DNA of 9,387 nt from an uncultured Collinsella sp. (GCA_958407085.1 CATYHY010000046.1:1-9387), one strand, 5' to 3'; numbered from the stretch's first letter, positions 1 to 6,270 are shown. The notes: generated by a model from the letters alone, not told the origin. Made by a program: numbers and translations.

Positions 1-127
1 TGACTGGCTGGCTAGAGTCAGCGGCAAAAGCCTGGACAGGCGCGATAGAACTCAGTACGGCGAGCGCGGCAAGCGCGACGGCCAGGGTGCGATATATAAC
101 TGAACGAAGGACAGCGGAAGCTCTCAC
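1..127 (-). CDS. Secreted or surface protein, N-terminal fragment with signal peptide
   Basis: Read leftwards from a GTG codon at 127-125, an open frame of 42 codons runs off the left edge. The predicted peptide begins M-R-A-S-A-V-L-R-S and continues with a hydrophobic core (LAVALAALAVLSSIA, about residues 15-29). It ends in VQAFA followed by ADSSQP. This is a classic Sec signal peptide: basic start, hydrophobic stretch, and an A-X-A type cleavage site after residue 35. An AGGA motif lies six bases upstream of the GTG; an in-frame TTG two codons earlier is a less likely start. The mature protein lies outside the window, so its function cannot be named. It is divergent from the potassium-channel gene at 297. 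Confidence 0.72.
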   Translation of the reverse strand, partial: MRASAVLRSVIYRTLAVALAALAVLSSIAPVQAFAADSSQPV

Positions 128-166
128 ATGCAATCCTAACGAATCGAGACATTACCGCACAAGGAT

Positions 167-197
167 ACCAGCTCAGCCTGCCCAGTCGGCAGCTGGT
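167..197. repeat. 7-bp perfect inverted repeat between divergent genes
   Basis: ACCAGCT (167-173) and AGCTGGT (191-197) are exact reverse complements with a 17-base spacer. They lie between the secreted-protein start (127) and the potassium-channel start (297). This could be an operator for either gene, but a 7-bp match over this distance may be chance in GC-rich DNA. Confidence 0.3.
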
Positions 198-226
198 GGT
201 CATTGGGGACGTTCTTAAATGACTAG

Positions 227-255
227 TTCCGTTTGCGGGGGAGGCGTGGGACAAT
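227..255 (+). promoter_or_regulatory. Possible promoter of the potassium-channel gene
   Basis: A GACAAT hexamer (250-255) resembles a -10 box and sits 41 bases before the ATG at 297. TTCCGT (227-232) lies 17 bases upstream and is a weak -35 match. The distance from -10 to start codon is similar to that of the TACAAT elements before the ClC gene and prfC, which gives modest support. Confidence 0.35.
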
Positions 256-296
256 ACCGAGCAAACGTGATTGGGCGTCTGGGAAAAGGGGTCGAG

Positions 297-722
297 ATGA
301 AAAAGCTGAGGACGCTTGCCGATGTTTTGCGCCAGGCCGGTTTCGTGCGTATCACGGGCCTGTTCCTCATCTTCTATCTGCTGTGCTCGACGGCTGTCTG
401 GCTGTCCGAGCCCACGACCCTTACGTTTGGCGATGGCCTCTGGTTTAGCTTTGAGACCGTCTCGACCATCGGCTTTGGCGATATCCCGGCCGAAACGCCG
501 GTCGCCCGTGCTATTACCGTCGTCCTGAGCGTCATCAGCATCTTCTACATTGCCATGCTCACGGGTGTGGCGGTGAACTACTGCAATACGCTCATCAAGC
601 TGCGCCAAAAGGACACCATGGCGCGCTTTATGGACGATCTGGAGCATTTGGAAGAGCTCGATCGTGACGAGCTCGCCGACCCGTCGCGCCGTGTGCGCGA
701 ATATCGCCGACGCCAACGCTAG
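297..722 (+). CDS. Two-transmembrane potassium channel (KcsA/MthK pore type)
   Basis: This encodes a 141-residue membrane protein with the pore architecture of simple K+ channels. TM1 spans about residues 19-36, a pore helix follows (DGLWFSFETVS, 46-56), then the selectivity filter TIGFGD (57-62), and TM2 spans about 72-94. The filter carries phenylalanine where KcsA has tyrosine, which is common in this family. The C-terminal tail (about 100-141) is short and highly charged and probably helical; no RCK/TrkA ligand-binding domain is present, so it most likely works as a tetramer gated by voltage, pH or lipid. I chose the ATG at 297 because AGGGG lies five bases upstream; an in-frame ATG at 219 would add 26 residues that look unlike protein and has no good ribosome site. 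The LOG-family gene follows after 36 bases and may be co-transcribed. Confidence 0.9.
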   Translation: MKKLRTLADVLRQAGFVRITGLFLIFYLLCSTAVWLSEPTTLTFGDGLWFSFETVSTIGFGDIPAETPVARAITVVLSVISIFYIAMLTGVAVNYCNTLIKLRQKDTMARFMDDLEHLEELDRDELADPSRRVREYRRRQR

Positions 723-758
723 AACGGGCGCCGCGCGTCACGACGAGGGGGACTGAAT

Positions 759-1292
759 ATGAATATCACGGTATACCTGGGCGCCAGCGTCGGCAATGAC
801 CCGGCGTTTCTGCCTGCGGTGCAAGAGCTGGGCAACTGGATTGGCTCCAACGGGCACGCGCTGGTATACGGCGGGTCCAAATCGGGCCTGATGGGCGCGC
901 TCGCCGATAGCGTACTCGAGGCAGGTGGACACGTGACGGGTGTTGAGCCGAGCTTTTTTATAGAGGCCGAGTTTCAGCACGACGGCATCGATGACCTCAT
1001 CGCGACGAGCGATATGGCCGAGCGCAAGGCCAAGATGATTGAGCTCGGCGATGCGTTCATTGCTTTTCCCGGTGGGACGGGCACGCTCGAGGAGATTGCC
1101 GAGGTCATGTCCGCGGTGTCGTTGGGGCACCTGAGTGCTCCGTGCATCCTGTATAACCTTGACGGTTACTACAACGACCTCAAGGCGCTGCTCGGGCACA
1201 TGATTGATAAGGGGCTTTCGAGCCCGAGGCGCCAGCAAGGCATCTACTTTGCCGACGATTTGCGCGAGATTGTCTCGATTATCAACGGATAA
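759..1292 (+). CDS. LOG-family protein (TIGR00730, putative nucleotide 5'-monophosphate phosphoribohydrolase)
   Basis: This is a 177-residue cytoplasmic Rossmann-fold protein. Family hallmarks in order are an N-terminal VYLGAS strand (5-10), VYGGSKSGLMGALAD (36-50), MAERKAKM (86-93, with the conserved Arg-Lys pair R89/K90) and the diagnostic PGGTGTLEE loop (104-112). Characterised members hydrolyse the N-glycosidic bond of nucleoside 5'-monophosphates, releasing ribose 5-phosphate; plant and some actinobacterial members release cytokinin bases, while others act on purine or pyrimidine monophosphates. The substrate here cannot be read from sequence, and older 'lysine decarboxylase' labels for the family are misleading. 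The length is typical of the short bacterial form. AGGGGG lies seven bases before the ATG. It follows the potassium-channel gene by 36 bases, without an obvious promoter between them. Confidence 0.88.
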   Translation: MNITVYLGASVGNDPAFLPAVQELGNWIGSNGHALVYGGSKSGLMGALADSVLEAGGHVTGVEPSFFIEAEFQHDGIDDLIATSDMAERKAKMIELGDAFIAFPGGTGTLEEIAEVMSAVSLGHLSAPCILYNLDGYYNDLKALLGHMIDKGLSSPRRQQGIYFADDLREIVSIING

Positions 1293-1351
1293 GTCTTGAG
1301 CCTGCCCCACTATGACTCCCAATGGTGCCGTTTGTGGCGCAGATGGTTGGC

Positions 1352-1378
1352 TTGTCTGGGCAACGCTCGCTCTACAAT
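1352..1378 (+). promoter_or_regulatory. Probable promoter of the ClC-family gene
   Basis: TACAAT (1373-1378) is a good -10 hexamer, placed 39 bases before the ATG at 1418. The best -35 candidate, TTGTCT (1352-1357), gives a short 15-base spacer; TTGGCT (1347-1352) gives 20. This suggests the ClC gene has its own start in addition to any read-through from the LOG gene. Confidence 0.45.
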
Positions 1379-1417
1379 AAAACGTAATTATGTCGACTTT
1401 GACCGCGGGAGGACCCG

Positions 1418-2722
1418 ATGGACAACCTTGCCAAACCCACAAACCGCGCGCTGTTTTTAGTTAGCGTTGCCGTGACCGGTGCGTTCGCAGGTGCCGCGGT
1501 CTGGCTGTTCTTTTTTGCGATGGAGCACGGTATCGACTATCTGTGGACCGAGATCCCCCACATGCTGGGCGCGGCGTCGCCCGAACTCGCCAGCGGCCCG
1601 TTCGGTTTTCTGCCGTATCCGTTTTTTGTCTGCCTGCTGGGCGGCCTGCTGATCGGTCTGTACGAAAAGCTTACGGGCACCAAGACCGACGACCTCAACC
1701 AGGTGATGGCTAAGGTTAAGCAAGATGGGCGCTACCCGTATGACAATCTGGGCAGGCTTTCGCTCGCGGCATTGCTGCCGCTGCTGTTTGGCGGAAGTAT
1801 TGGACCGGAGGCCGGCCTGACCGGCGTTATCGCTGGTCTGTGCAGCTGGGTCGGCGACCGCATGCGCCGCTTTGGCGCCGAGTTTAGGGAGCTCACGCTG
1901 CTGGGCACCCAGGCCGCGCTGACGGCGCTCTTTACCGCGCCCGTCTTTGGCTTTGTGGCGCCGCTCGCCGGTAGCGCCGACGGCCAGGGCGAAGACGCCG
2001 ACGATGGGTCCGCGTCCGGCGAGATCACCATCAAGCTGCCCAAGGCACAGAAGACTGTGGTCTACGGTATCGCGATCGCTGGCGGTCTGGGCACCTACCT
2101 GCTGCTTGGCCAACTTGTGGGCGGCGGCATGGGCATGCCCAGGTTCGAGGCCGCCGAGGTGGGCAACCTGGAGCTTGCCTGGCTCATCCCGCTGGCGTTG
2201 GTTGGCACCGTTTGCGGCTGGCTGTACTTTGTCTCGGAGCACGCGAGCGAGGCGCTGTCCCATGCAATAGGGGAGCGTCCTGTCGTCAAGGCCATGCTGG
2301 CTGGTCTGGCGCTCGCCATCTGCGGCACGGTCTTGCCCTACACCATGTTTGCCGGCGAGACCCAGGCCGATGTACTTATGGAGACCTACCTCACCATTCC
2401 CGCCGGCGTGCTTATCGCGACCGGTCTTGTTAAGGCCATGCTGACGCCCGCCCTCATCAACCTTGGTTGGCGCGGCGGCCACTTCTTCCCCGTTATCTTC
2501 TCGGGCGTAAGCCTGGGCTATGGCCTTGCCATCCTCACCGGCGCAGATCCGGTCTTTTGCGTCGCCGTCTGCACGGCATCGACGATGGGCGCCGTCATGC
2601 GCCAGCCTGTCATGGTTGTGGGCCTGCTGCTTATGTGTTTCCCACTCAAGGGTATCGTCTGCATGATTATCGCGGCCGTCATCGCCGCCGGCATCCCGCT
2701 GCCCAAGCCGCTGCGCAAGTAG
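1418..2722 (+). CDS. ClC-superfamily anion channel, YfeO-like
   Basis: This is a 434-residue polytopic membrane protein. Recognisable ClC elements are GGSIGPEAG (125-133), at the place of the GREGP motif, the helix-G/H-like stretch LLGTQAALTALFTAPVFGF (about 162-180), and GWRGGHFFPVIFSGVSLG (350-367), the GGxFxP anion-pathway motif. The pattern GGxSLGPE plus GFRGGxxFP is that of Escherichia coli YfeO, a little-studied ClC relative. The external gating glutamate of ClC antiporters is replaced by Ile128, and the internal proton glutamate position (about 186) is Gly. Conduction without proton coupling is therefore my inference. A strongly hydrophilic, acidic segment (about 185-200, GSADGQGEDADDGSASG) interrupts the membrane region near the usual junction of the two halves. 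GGGAGGA lies four bases before the ATG. Substrate is probably chloride or a similar anion, not proven. Confidence 0.85.
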   Translation: MDNLAKPTNRALFLVSVAVTGAFAGAAVWLFFFAMEHGIDYLWTEIPHMLGAASPELASGPFGFLPYPFFVCLLGGLLIGLYEKLTGTKTDDLNQVMAKVKQDGRYPYDNLGRLSLAALLPLLFGGSIGPEAGLTGVIAGLCSWVGDRMRRFGAEFRELTLLGTQAALTALFTAPVFGFVAPLAGSADGQGEDADDGSASGEITIKLPKAQKTVVYGIAIAGGLGTYLLLGQLVGGGMGMPRFEAAEVGNLELAWLIPLALVGTVCGWLYFVSEHASEALSHAIGERPVVKAMLAGLALAICGTVLPYTMFAGETQADVLMETYLTIPAGVLIATGLVKAMLTPALINLGWRGGHFFPVIFSGVSLGYGLAILTGADPVFCVAVCTASTMGAVMRQPVMVVGLLLMCFPLKGIVCMIIAAVIAAGIPLPKPLRK

Positions 2723-2816
2723 CACGGTAGCGCGCAGTCAGTACAAACATCTCAAGTCCGGTGCGGGCGCTGTGTCACGGATTTGCGGGTGGACTGGATT
2801 TCGTTCGGTATCGGCG

Positions 2817-3692
2817 CTACTTCCAAATTGCAAGCGCGGCGGTGCCCAGTACGATGAGGGCGAGACCGATGGCGCTGCGGCGGGAGAGTTTTTCGTTGAA
2901 TGCCAGGCGCGCAAATAGCACCGATACGACAATCGATAGTTTGTCGATCTGCACCACGACACTCACCTGGCCTGCAGCGATGGCATAGTAATAGAGCAGC
3001 CACGATGCTCCAGTCGCGATGCCCGATGTTGCGAGAAATGTGAGTTCGCGCCGGTCAACGTGCGCGACCTGCTCCAGTTTTCCCTTGGCTGCCACGATTG
3101 CCCATGCCATAACCAGTACCACGCAGGTGCGGATTGCCGTGGCCAGGTTTGACTCGACGCCTTCGATGCCGATCTTGGCGAGGACGGAGGTGAGTGCCGC
3201 GAACACGGCGGCGCCGAGGGCGTAAGCGAGCCAGGTTCGGTCTTGCTGCTGCTCGGGTTCGGCGGACTGCTTCTTCTCGATCATTAAAAACGTGCCGAGG
3301 GTGATGGCAGCGGTTCCCACGAGCTTAACCGCAAGGTTGCTCGTCTCGTCAAAAAGCGCGATGGCGACCAGCGCGGCGAGCACGGTGCTCATCTTGTCGA
3401 CCGGTACGACCTTATTGACATTTCCGATGCTCAACGCCTTAAAGTAACAGATCCACGAAGCACCGGTAGCGAGTCCCGAGAGGACGAGAAAGAGCCAGGA
3501 TCTGGGTTCGATGCTGCCAATGGTTCCAATGGATCCAGAAATGCCCGCCATTGCCCAGGCGAAAACGAGCACCACGCAGGTGCGAATGGCCGTCGCGACA
3601 TCGGAGTCGGTCTGCTTGATGCCGCATTTGGCCAAGATGGATGTGATGCCGGCAAAGAATGCTGACGCAAATGCTGCGACAACCCACGACAC
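2817..3692 (-). CDS. EamA/DMT-superfamily transporter
   Basis: This is a 291-residue inner-membrane protein with two EamA repeats of about five helices each, the layout of the drug/metabolite transporter superfamily. The halves are unusually alike. ATAIRTCVVLV occurs at 33-43 and again at 184-194. ATGASW occurs at 75-80 and 227-232, and a V-D-K / I-D-K motif at 98-100 and 250-252. The offset is constant at 151-152 residues. A short charged linker (about 139-153, EKKQSAEPEQQQDR) separates the halves. Members export amino acids, nucleosides or other metabolites; the substrate is not predictable here. The start is GTG at 3692, preceded by AAGGAGG ten bases upstream, with no in-frame alternative close by. 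It converges on the ClC gene with 94 bases between, where I see no clear terminator. Confidence 0.87.
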   Translation of the reverse strand: MSWVVAAFASAFFAGITSILAKCGIKQTDSDVATAIRTCVVLVFAWAMAGISGSIGTIGSIEPRSWLFLVLSGLATGASWICYFKALSIGNVNKVVPVDKMSTVLAALVAIALFDETSNLAVKLVGTAAITLGTFLMIEKKQSAEPEQQQDRTWLAYALGAAVFAALTSVLAKIGIEGVESNLATAIRTCVVLVMAWAIVAAKGKLEQVAHVDRRELTFLATSGIATGASWLLYYYAIAAGQVSVVVQIDKLSIVVSVLFARLAFNEKLSRRSAIGLALIVLGTAALAIWK

Positions 3693-3709
3693 GGGTGCGG
3701 TGCCTCCTT

Positions 3710-3726
3710 GGATAATGGGTTTATCC
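3710..3726 (-). promoter_or_regulatory. Inverted repeat abutting the EamA gene's ribosome site
   Basis: GGATAA (3710-3715) and TTATCC (3721-3726) form a perfect 6-bp inverted repeat with a five-base spacer. On the minus strand it ends directly before the AAGGAGG ribosome site (3703-3709). It could be a repressor operator, or a small mRNA hairpin that affects ribosome access. No convincing -35/-10 pair was found upstream. The rest of 3727-3963 shows no gene or clear signal. Confidence 0.4.
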
Positions 3727-3963
3727 TGCGAGTTTTATGGACATGAGGATACCGCCCCACCATGAAGGTTTGATATGGCCGCGGCGAGACGGGGGTTATG
3801 TTCCGGGGAGCCATTTGGTGAAGGCTCGAATTGTCGATATGCTGTCGACTTCTCTTTGGTTTCCAAGATCTAAACGGCATGCTTCGAAGGGCGGCGGCGT
3901 TGTTGTTGCTTCGTCTTATCTAGTAAATGAGGTGGCGTGCAGCCCAAGCCCTTTGGCTGTCGA

Positions 3964-4662
3964 TTACAGGTCGCGTGCCCGATAGACCTTGGTGCTGACT
4001 GCGCAGCTGATTGCACATAGCGCGAGGGTAAGTGCGGCGATGCCTGCACACAGACAGCCCAGAACGGCGGGATCGGGATTCGCTCCGGCAATCGACATGA
4101 GCCAGTTGCTGATGGGGTTGGAGGAGCTCAGCGTGGCCATGGCAAGGCATCCGAGCATGGCAAACAGACCAACGGATAGGCGCAGCGCCTCCATGTGTCC
4201 AAAGCGAAAGAACAGCGGCTGCGCCAAAAACACCATCATGAGGGAGATGAGCATCGATGCTGCCGAGGCGATTGCGATTTCAAAGACCGTCTGTCCCGTC
4301 GAAGGAATGCCCGCGCCATTGAAGAGCGGGATGGAGGCGATGCTCAAAAGCGTAGCTGCACATGCCATGAGGGCGGAGAAGACAATAACGCTCAGGTAGC
4401 GTGCGCGGATGATGTCTTTGCGCGAGAAGGGCAGCGTTGCCCGGTAGCGCTCCCAACCGTTTTGATTGTCGAAACCGGCCAGTGAGTTCATGACTATGAT
4501 GGGCGACATGGCACTGACGGCGCAGGCGCCGGCGCTCATACCGGAATCGCCATCCGACGCGTTGACGAGCGTCAGCACAACGAAGATGAACAAGCCGACG
4601 CCCGCAATGCTCGGGATGAGCGTGCGAACGATGGCGAGTTCGGACATAAAGGCGCGTTTCAT
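3964..4662 (-). CDS. ABC-2 type permease (ABC2_membrane_5-like)
   Basis: This is a 232-residue membrane subunit, the partner of the ATPase encoded just upstream. About six hydrophobic segments are visible: 15-34, 46-62, 88-109, 125-150, 157-178 and 197-222. Between the second and third lies WERYRATLPFSRKDIIRARYL (70-90), the amphipathic coupling motif typical of small ABC-2 permeases that pair with YtrB-like ATPases. Its ATG overlaps the ATPase stop codon (ATGA, bases 4659-4662), and AAAGGGG lies seven bases upstream inside the ATPase gene, so translation is probably coupled. Such GntR-ATPase-permease sets often respond to cell-envelope stress or peptide antibiotics, but the substrate here is unknown. 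The protein ends in a basic tail (STKVYRARDL). Confidence 0.85.
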   Translation of the reverse strand: MKRAFMSELAIVRTLIPSIAGVGLFIFVVLTLVNASDGDSGMSAGACAVSAMSPIIVMNSLAGFDNQNGWERYRATLPFSRKDIIRARYLSVIVFSALMACAATLLSIASIPLFNGAGIPSTGQTVFEIAIASAASMLISLMMVFLAQPLFFRFGHMEALRLSVGLFAMLGCLAMATLSSSNPISNWLMSIAGANPDPAVLGCLCAGIAALTLALCAISCAVSTKVYRARDL

Positions 4663-5540
4663 TTCGAAGCCCCTTTCAGTATGAGGCGCAGATAGTCATC
4701 AATGGTTGCCCGATCGCAGGGAATCTCGGGAAAGGCCTCGAGCGTTTCGCGACGGTTGGGTACGAGTACGTCCACGCTGTAGGCGTGACGGGCGGCACGG
4801 GCGCCTTCGACGCAAGCCATAAGCTCGGCAGCCTGCGATTGGGTGCAGTGGGCGATGCCAGCGCGGTCGGTAATATCCTCACGCGGCAGGTCAAAAATAA
4901 TCGAGCCATTATCGATGCAGATGACGCGATCAGCGGTGCGATCGAGGTCGGACGTAATGTGACTCGAGAGCAGCACGCTGCGCTGACCGTCGGCGACAAA
5001 GGCAAGCAGCTCATCGAGCAGCTCCTCGCGTGCCATGGGATCGAGGCCCGCGGTGGCTTCGTCCAAAACGAGCAGCTTGGCCTTGTGGCTGAGCGCACAG
5101 GCAAGCTGAAGTTTCATGCCCATGCCGCGGGAGAGGTCCTTGACCTTTGTCTTGGGATCGAGGCCAAATCGGTTGATGAATCCGGCGAACGTTTCGCGGT
5201 CCCACGTGGGGTACGCTGGGCCTACGAGCGACTCGATCTGGCCCACCTTGAGCGTGGAGGGGAAGGGGCACGTGTCCAGGACAAGACCGACGCGGGAGCG
5301 TAGATGGCGTTGCGACTCATCGGGCGCGTCGGCGCCACAGCGCTGCCCAAACAGGTGCACTTCGCCGGCATCGAGCTTTATAAGCCCGAGAGCAGCTCGA
5401 ATCGTCGTTGTTTTGCCAGCACCGTTGGCACCAACAAAGCCGATGATCTGGCCAGGCTCCACGGCAAGCGTGACGTCGCGCAGCGAAAAGCGGTCGCTTA
5501 CAGCGTGTGAGATGCCTTTGAGTTCAAGCAAGTTTTGCAT
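4659..5540 (-). CDS. ABC transporter ATP-binding protein (YtrB/BcrA-like)
   Basis: This is a 293-residue cytoplasmic ATPase. The motifs are Walker A GANGAGKTT (37-45), the ABC signature LSRGM (136-140), Walker B LLVLDE (156-161), D-loop AGLD (164-167) and the switch histidine in SSHIT (H194). The Q-loop position reads VGLVLDTCPF (84-93), with aspartate where most ABC ATPases have glutamine. The C-terminal 90 residues form the extra domain usual in exporters of this group. It presumably energises the overlapping permease gene product. The start ATG at 5540 has AAGAAAGG seven bases upstream and lies 23 bases after the GntR gene's stop codon, so all three genes should share one transcript. The drug-resistance ATPases BcrA and the Bacillus YtrB are reasonable relatives, but sequence alone does not fix the substrate. 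Confidence 0.92.
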   Translation of the reverse strand: MQNLLELKGISHAVSDRFSLRDVTLAVEPGQIIGFVGANGAGKTTTIRAALGLIKLDAGEVHLFGQRCGADAPDESQRHLRSRVGLVLDTCPFPSTLKVGQIESLVGPAYPTWDRETFAGFINRFGLDPKTKVKDLSRGMGMKLQLACALSHKAKLLVLDEATAGLDPMAREELLDELLAFVADGQRSVLLSSHITSDLDRTADRVICIDNGSIIFDLPREDITDRAGIAHCTQSQAAELMACVEGARAARHAYSVDVLVPNRRETLEAFPEIPCDRATIDDYLRLILKGASK

Positions 5541-5563
5541 GGTATAGCCTTTCTTGCAGATGG

Positions 5564-5944
5564 CTACTGCATGGTTTCGGGGGCTACCAGGTCGAGCATC
5601 TCGTGCAGTTTGTCGCGCGTGACGCCCAGGGTTTCGGCTTGGCTCGCCGCTTTCGCAAGTAGCTCTTCGATATGGCAGAGCTGGTTTTCGCGCAAGAGTT
5701 CCTGGTTGCCCTCGGCGACAAAGCAGCCCTTGCCCTGCACGGTGCAGATAAACCCGAGTTGCTCTAGGTCGGCGTAGGCGCGCTTGGTGGTGATGACGCT
5801 CACGCCAAGATCGCTCGCGAGCGCACGGATGCTGGGGAGTTTGGCTCCCGCAGTGAGCGTGCCCGAAAGGATTTGAGCTTTGACCTGCGAGGATATCTGT
5901 TCGTAGATGGGCTTATCGCTCGAATTGGATAGGATGATGTCCAC
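5564..5944 (-). CDS. GntR-family repressor, YtrA subfamily
   Basis: This is a 126-residue DNA-binding regulator. The N-terminal winged helix-turn-helix covers about residues 10-77 with the family signature KPIYEQI (11-17), LPSIRALASDLGVS (36-49), TTKRAYADLEQLGF (52-65) and the wing GKGCFVA (71-77). The remaining 50 residues form a short helical dimerisation tail (LLRENQLCHIEELLAKAAS), which is the mark of the YtrA subfamily; no large effector domain is present. The start is GTG at 5944 with AAGGAG five bases upstream. As first gene of the GntR-ATPase-permease unit, it very likely represses its own operon, and palindromes in the promoter support this. The inducing signal is unknown. Confidence 0.92.
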   Translation of the reverse strand: MDIILSNSSDKPIYEQISSQVKAQILSGTLTAGAKLPSIRALASDLGVSVITTKRAYADLEQLGFICTVQGKGCFVAEGNQELLRENQLCHIEELLAKAASQAETLGVTRDKLHEMLDLVAPETMQ

Positions 5945-5966
5945 AGCGGCTCCTTAGCTGTTGGGC

Positions 5967-5976
5967 TACACGTGTA
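5967..5976. promoter_or_regulatory. Palindromic operator candidate downstream of the GntR transcript start
   Basis: TACACGTGTA is a perfect 10-bp palindrome between the predicted transcript start (near 5986) and the ribosome site (5950-5955) of the GntR gene. Its TGTATATA-like flank repeats the sequence found around the -10 box. A repressor bound here would block elongation. Confidence 0.5.
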
Positions 5977-6005
5977 TATAACCGGTAAGCACAGTATATA
6001 TACAC
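5972..6005. promoter_or_regulatory. Inverted repeat overlapping the GntR operon -10 box
   Basis: GTGTATATA (5972-5980) and TATATACAC (5997-6005) are exact reverse complements with a 16-base spacer. The right arm is part of an imperfect 14-bp dyad, AGTATATATACACT (5993-6006), six of seven pairs matching, which covers the predicted -10 box. In addition GCACAGT occurs directly repeated at 5989-5995 and 6009-6015, exactly 20 bp apart, about two helical turns. These are good candidates for binding sites of the YtrA-type repressor. Confidence 0.6.
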
Positions 6006-6022
6006 TATGCACAGTTATGCAA
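5993..6022 (-). promoter_or_regulatory. Promoter of the GntR-ABC operon
   Basis: On the minus strand, TTGCAT (6022-6017) and TATACT (5998-5993) are separated by 18 bases; a TATATA alternative shifts the spacing to 16. Both boxes are close to the sigma-70-type consensus. The predicted transcript starts near 5986, leaving a leader of about 40 bases before the GTG at 5944. Confidence 0.6.
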
Positions 6023-6070
6023 GAGCTAAATGTGGAATAGACCATCGGCGCCGCGCTTGCTCCAAAACAA

Positions 6071-6125
6071 TCTCAATCTGTAACATCTGGGTCCGTTTTG
6101 AGTCGCCTGCTGTTACAGATTGAGA
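6071..6125. repeat. Perfect 15-bp inverted repeat with 25-bp spacer
   Basis: TCTCAATCTGTAACA (6071-6085) and TGTTACAGATTGAGA (6111-6125) are exact reverse complements. The arm centres are 40 bp apart, about four helical turns. CAAAAC (6063-6068) and GTTTTG (6095-6100) form a second inverted pair that crosses the first. It lies between the GntR promoter and the prfC -10 element, and no gene overlaps it. On the minus strand a T-rich tract (TTGTTTTGG) follows the stem, so a weak terminator is possible; a paired protein-binding site or a repeated genomic palindrome are alternatives. Confidence 0.75.
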
Positions 6126-6217
6126 CAGTCTGCTGCAGAATACTTTCGATAACTAGCCGTTCACGTTCTGACTGATGAATTTGTCCTGATAGGCGCCCTA
6201 GAGCGAGATTTCGCGGC

Positions 6218-6223
6218 TACAAT
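6218..6223 (+). promoter_or_regulatory. prfC: -10 element for prfC
   Basis: TACAAT is preceded by GGC and sits 47 bases before the ATG at 6271. No -35 match is seen at 16-18 bases upstream, so this call rests on the -10 hexamer and its position. Confidence 0.4.
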
Positions 6224-6270
6224 AGTGCGGTTACAACGACGTAATGCACTCAATGCAAGAAAGGATCCGC

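Noticed and set aside
219..296. Upstream extension of the potassium channel
   Set aside because: The extra residues are glycine-rich with no membrane or helix pattern, and the predicted -10 box (250-255) would lie inside it; AGGGG supports the ATG at 297.
738..1442. Minus-strand open frame opposite the LOG-family gene
   Set aside because: It overlaps the complete LOG gene, which carries the diagnostic PGGTGTLEE motif, and it has no ribosome site or domain.
1457..2725. Long minus-strand open frame opposite the ClC gene
   Set aside because: The plus-strand frame has clear membrane segments and ClC motifs; the antisense product is a shuffled polar sequence with no recognisable domain.
2723..2816. 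Possible bidirectional terminator between the convergent ClC and EamA genes
   Set aside because: I could not find a stem longer than about four to five pairs or a T tract in this gap.
3809..3829. GAGCC/GGCTC hairpin downstream of the ABC permease gene
   Set aside because: It has only five pairs with a ten-base loop, lies more than 130 bases past the stop codon, and has no T tract on either strand.
3737..3985. 82-codon plus-strand open frame in the gap before the ABC permease gene
   Set aside because: It has no ribosome site or recognisable motif, its composition is not protein-like, and it runs into the end of the permease gene on the other strand.
6244..6270. Earlier in-frame ATG codons for prfC
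   Set aside because: Neither 6244 nor 6253 has a ribosome site, whereas AGAAAGGA is correctly placed for the ATG at 6271.
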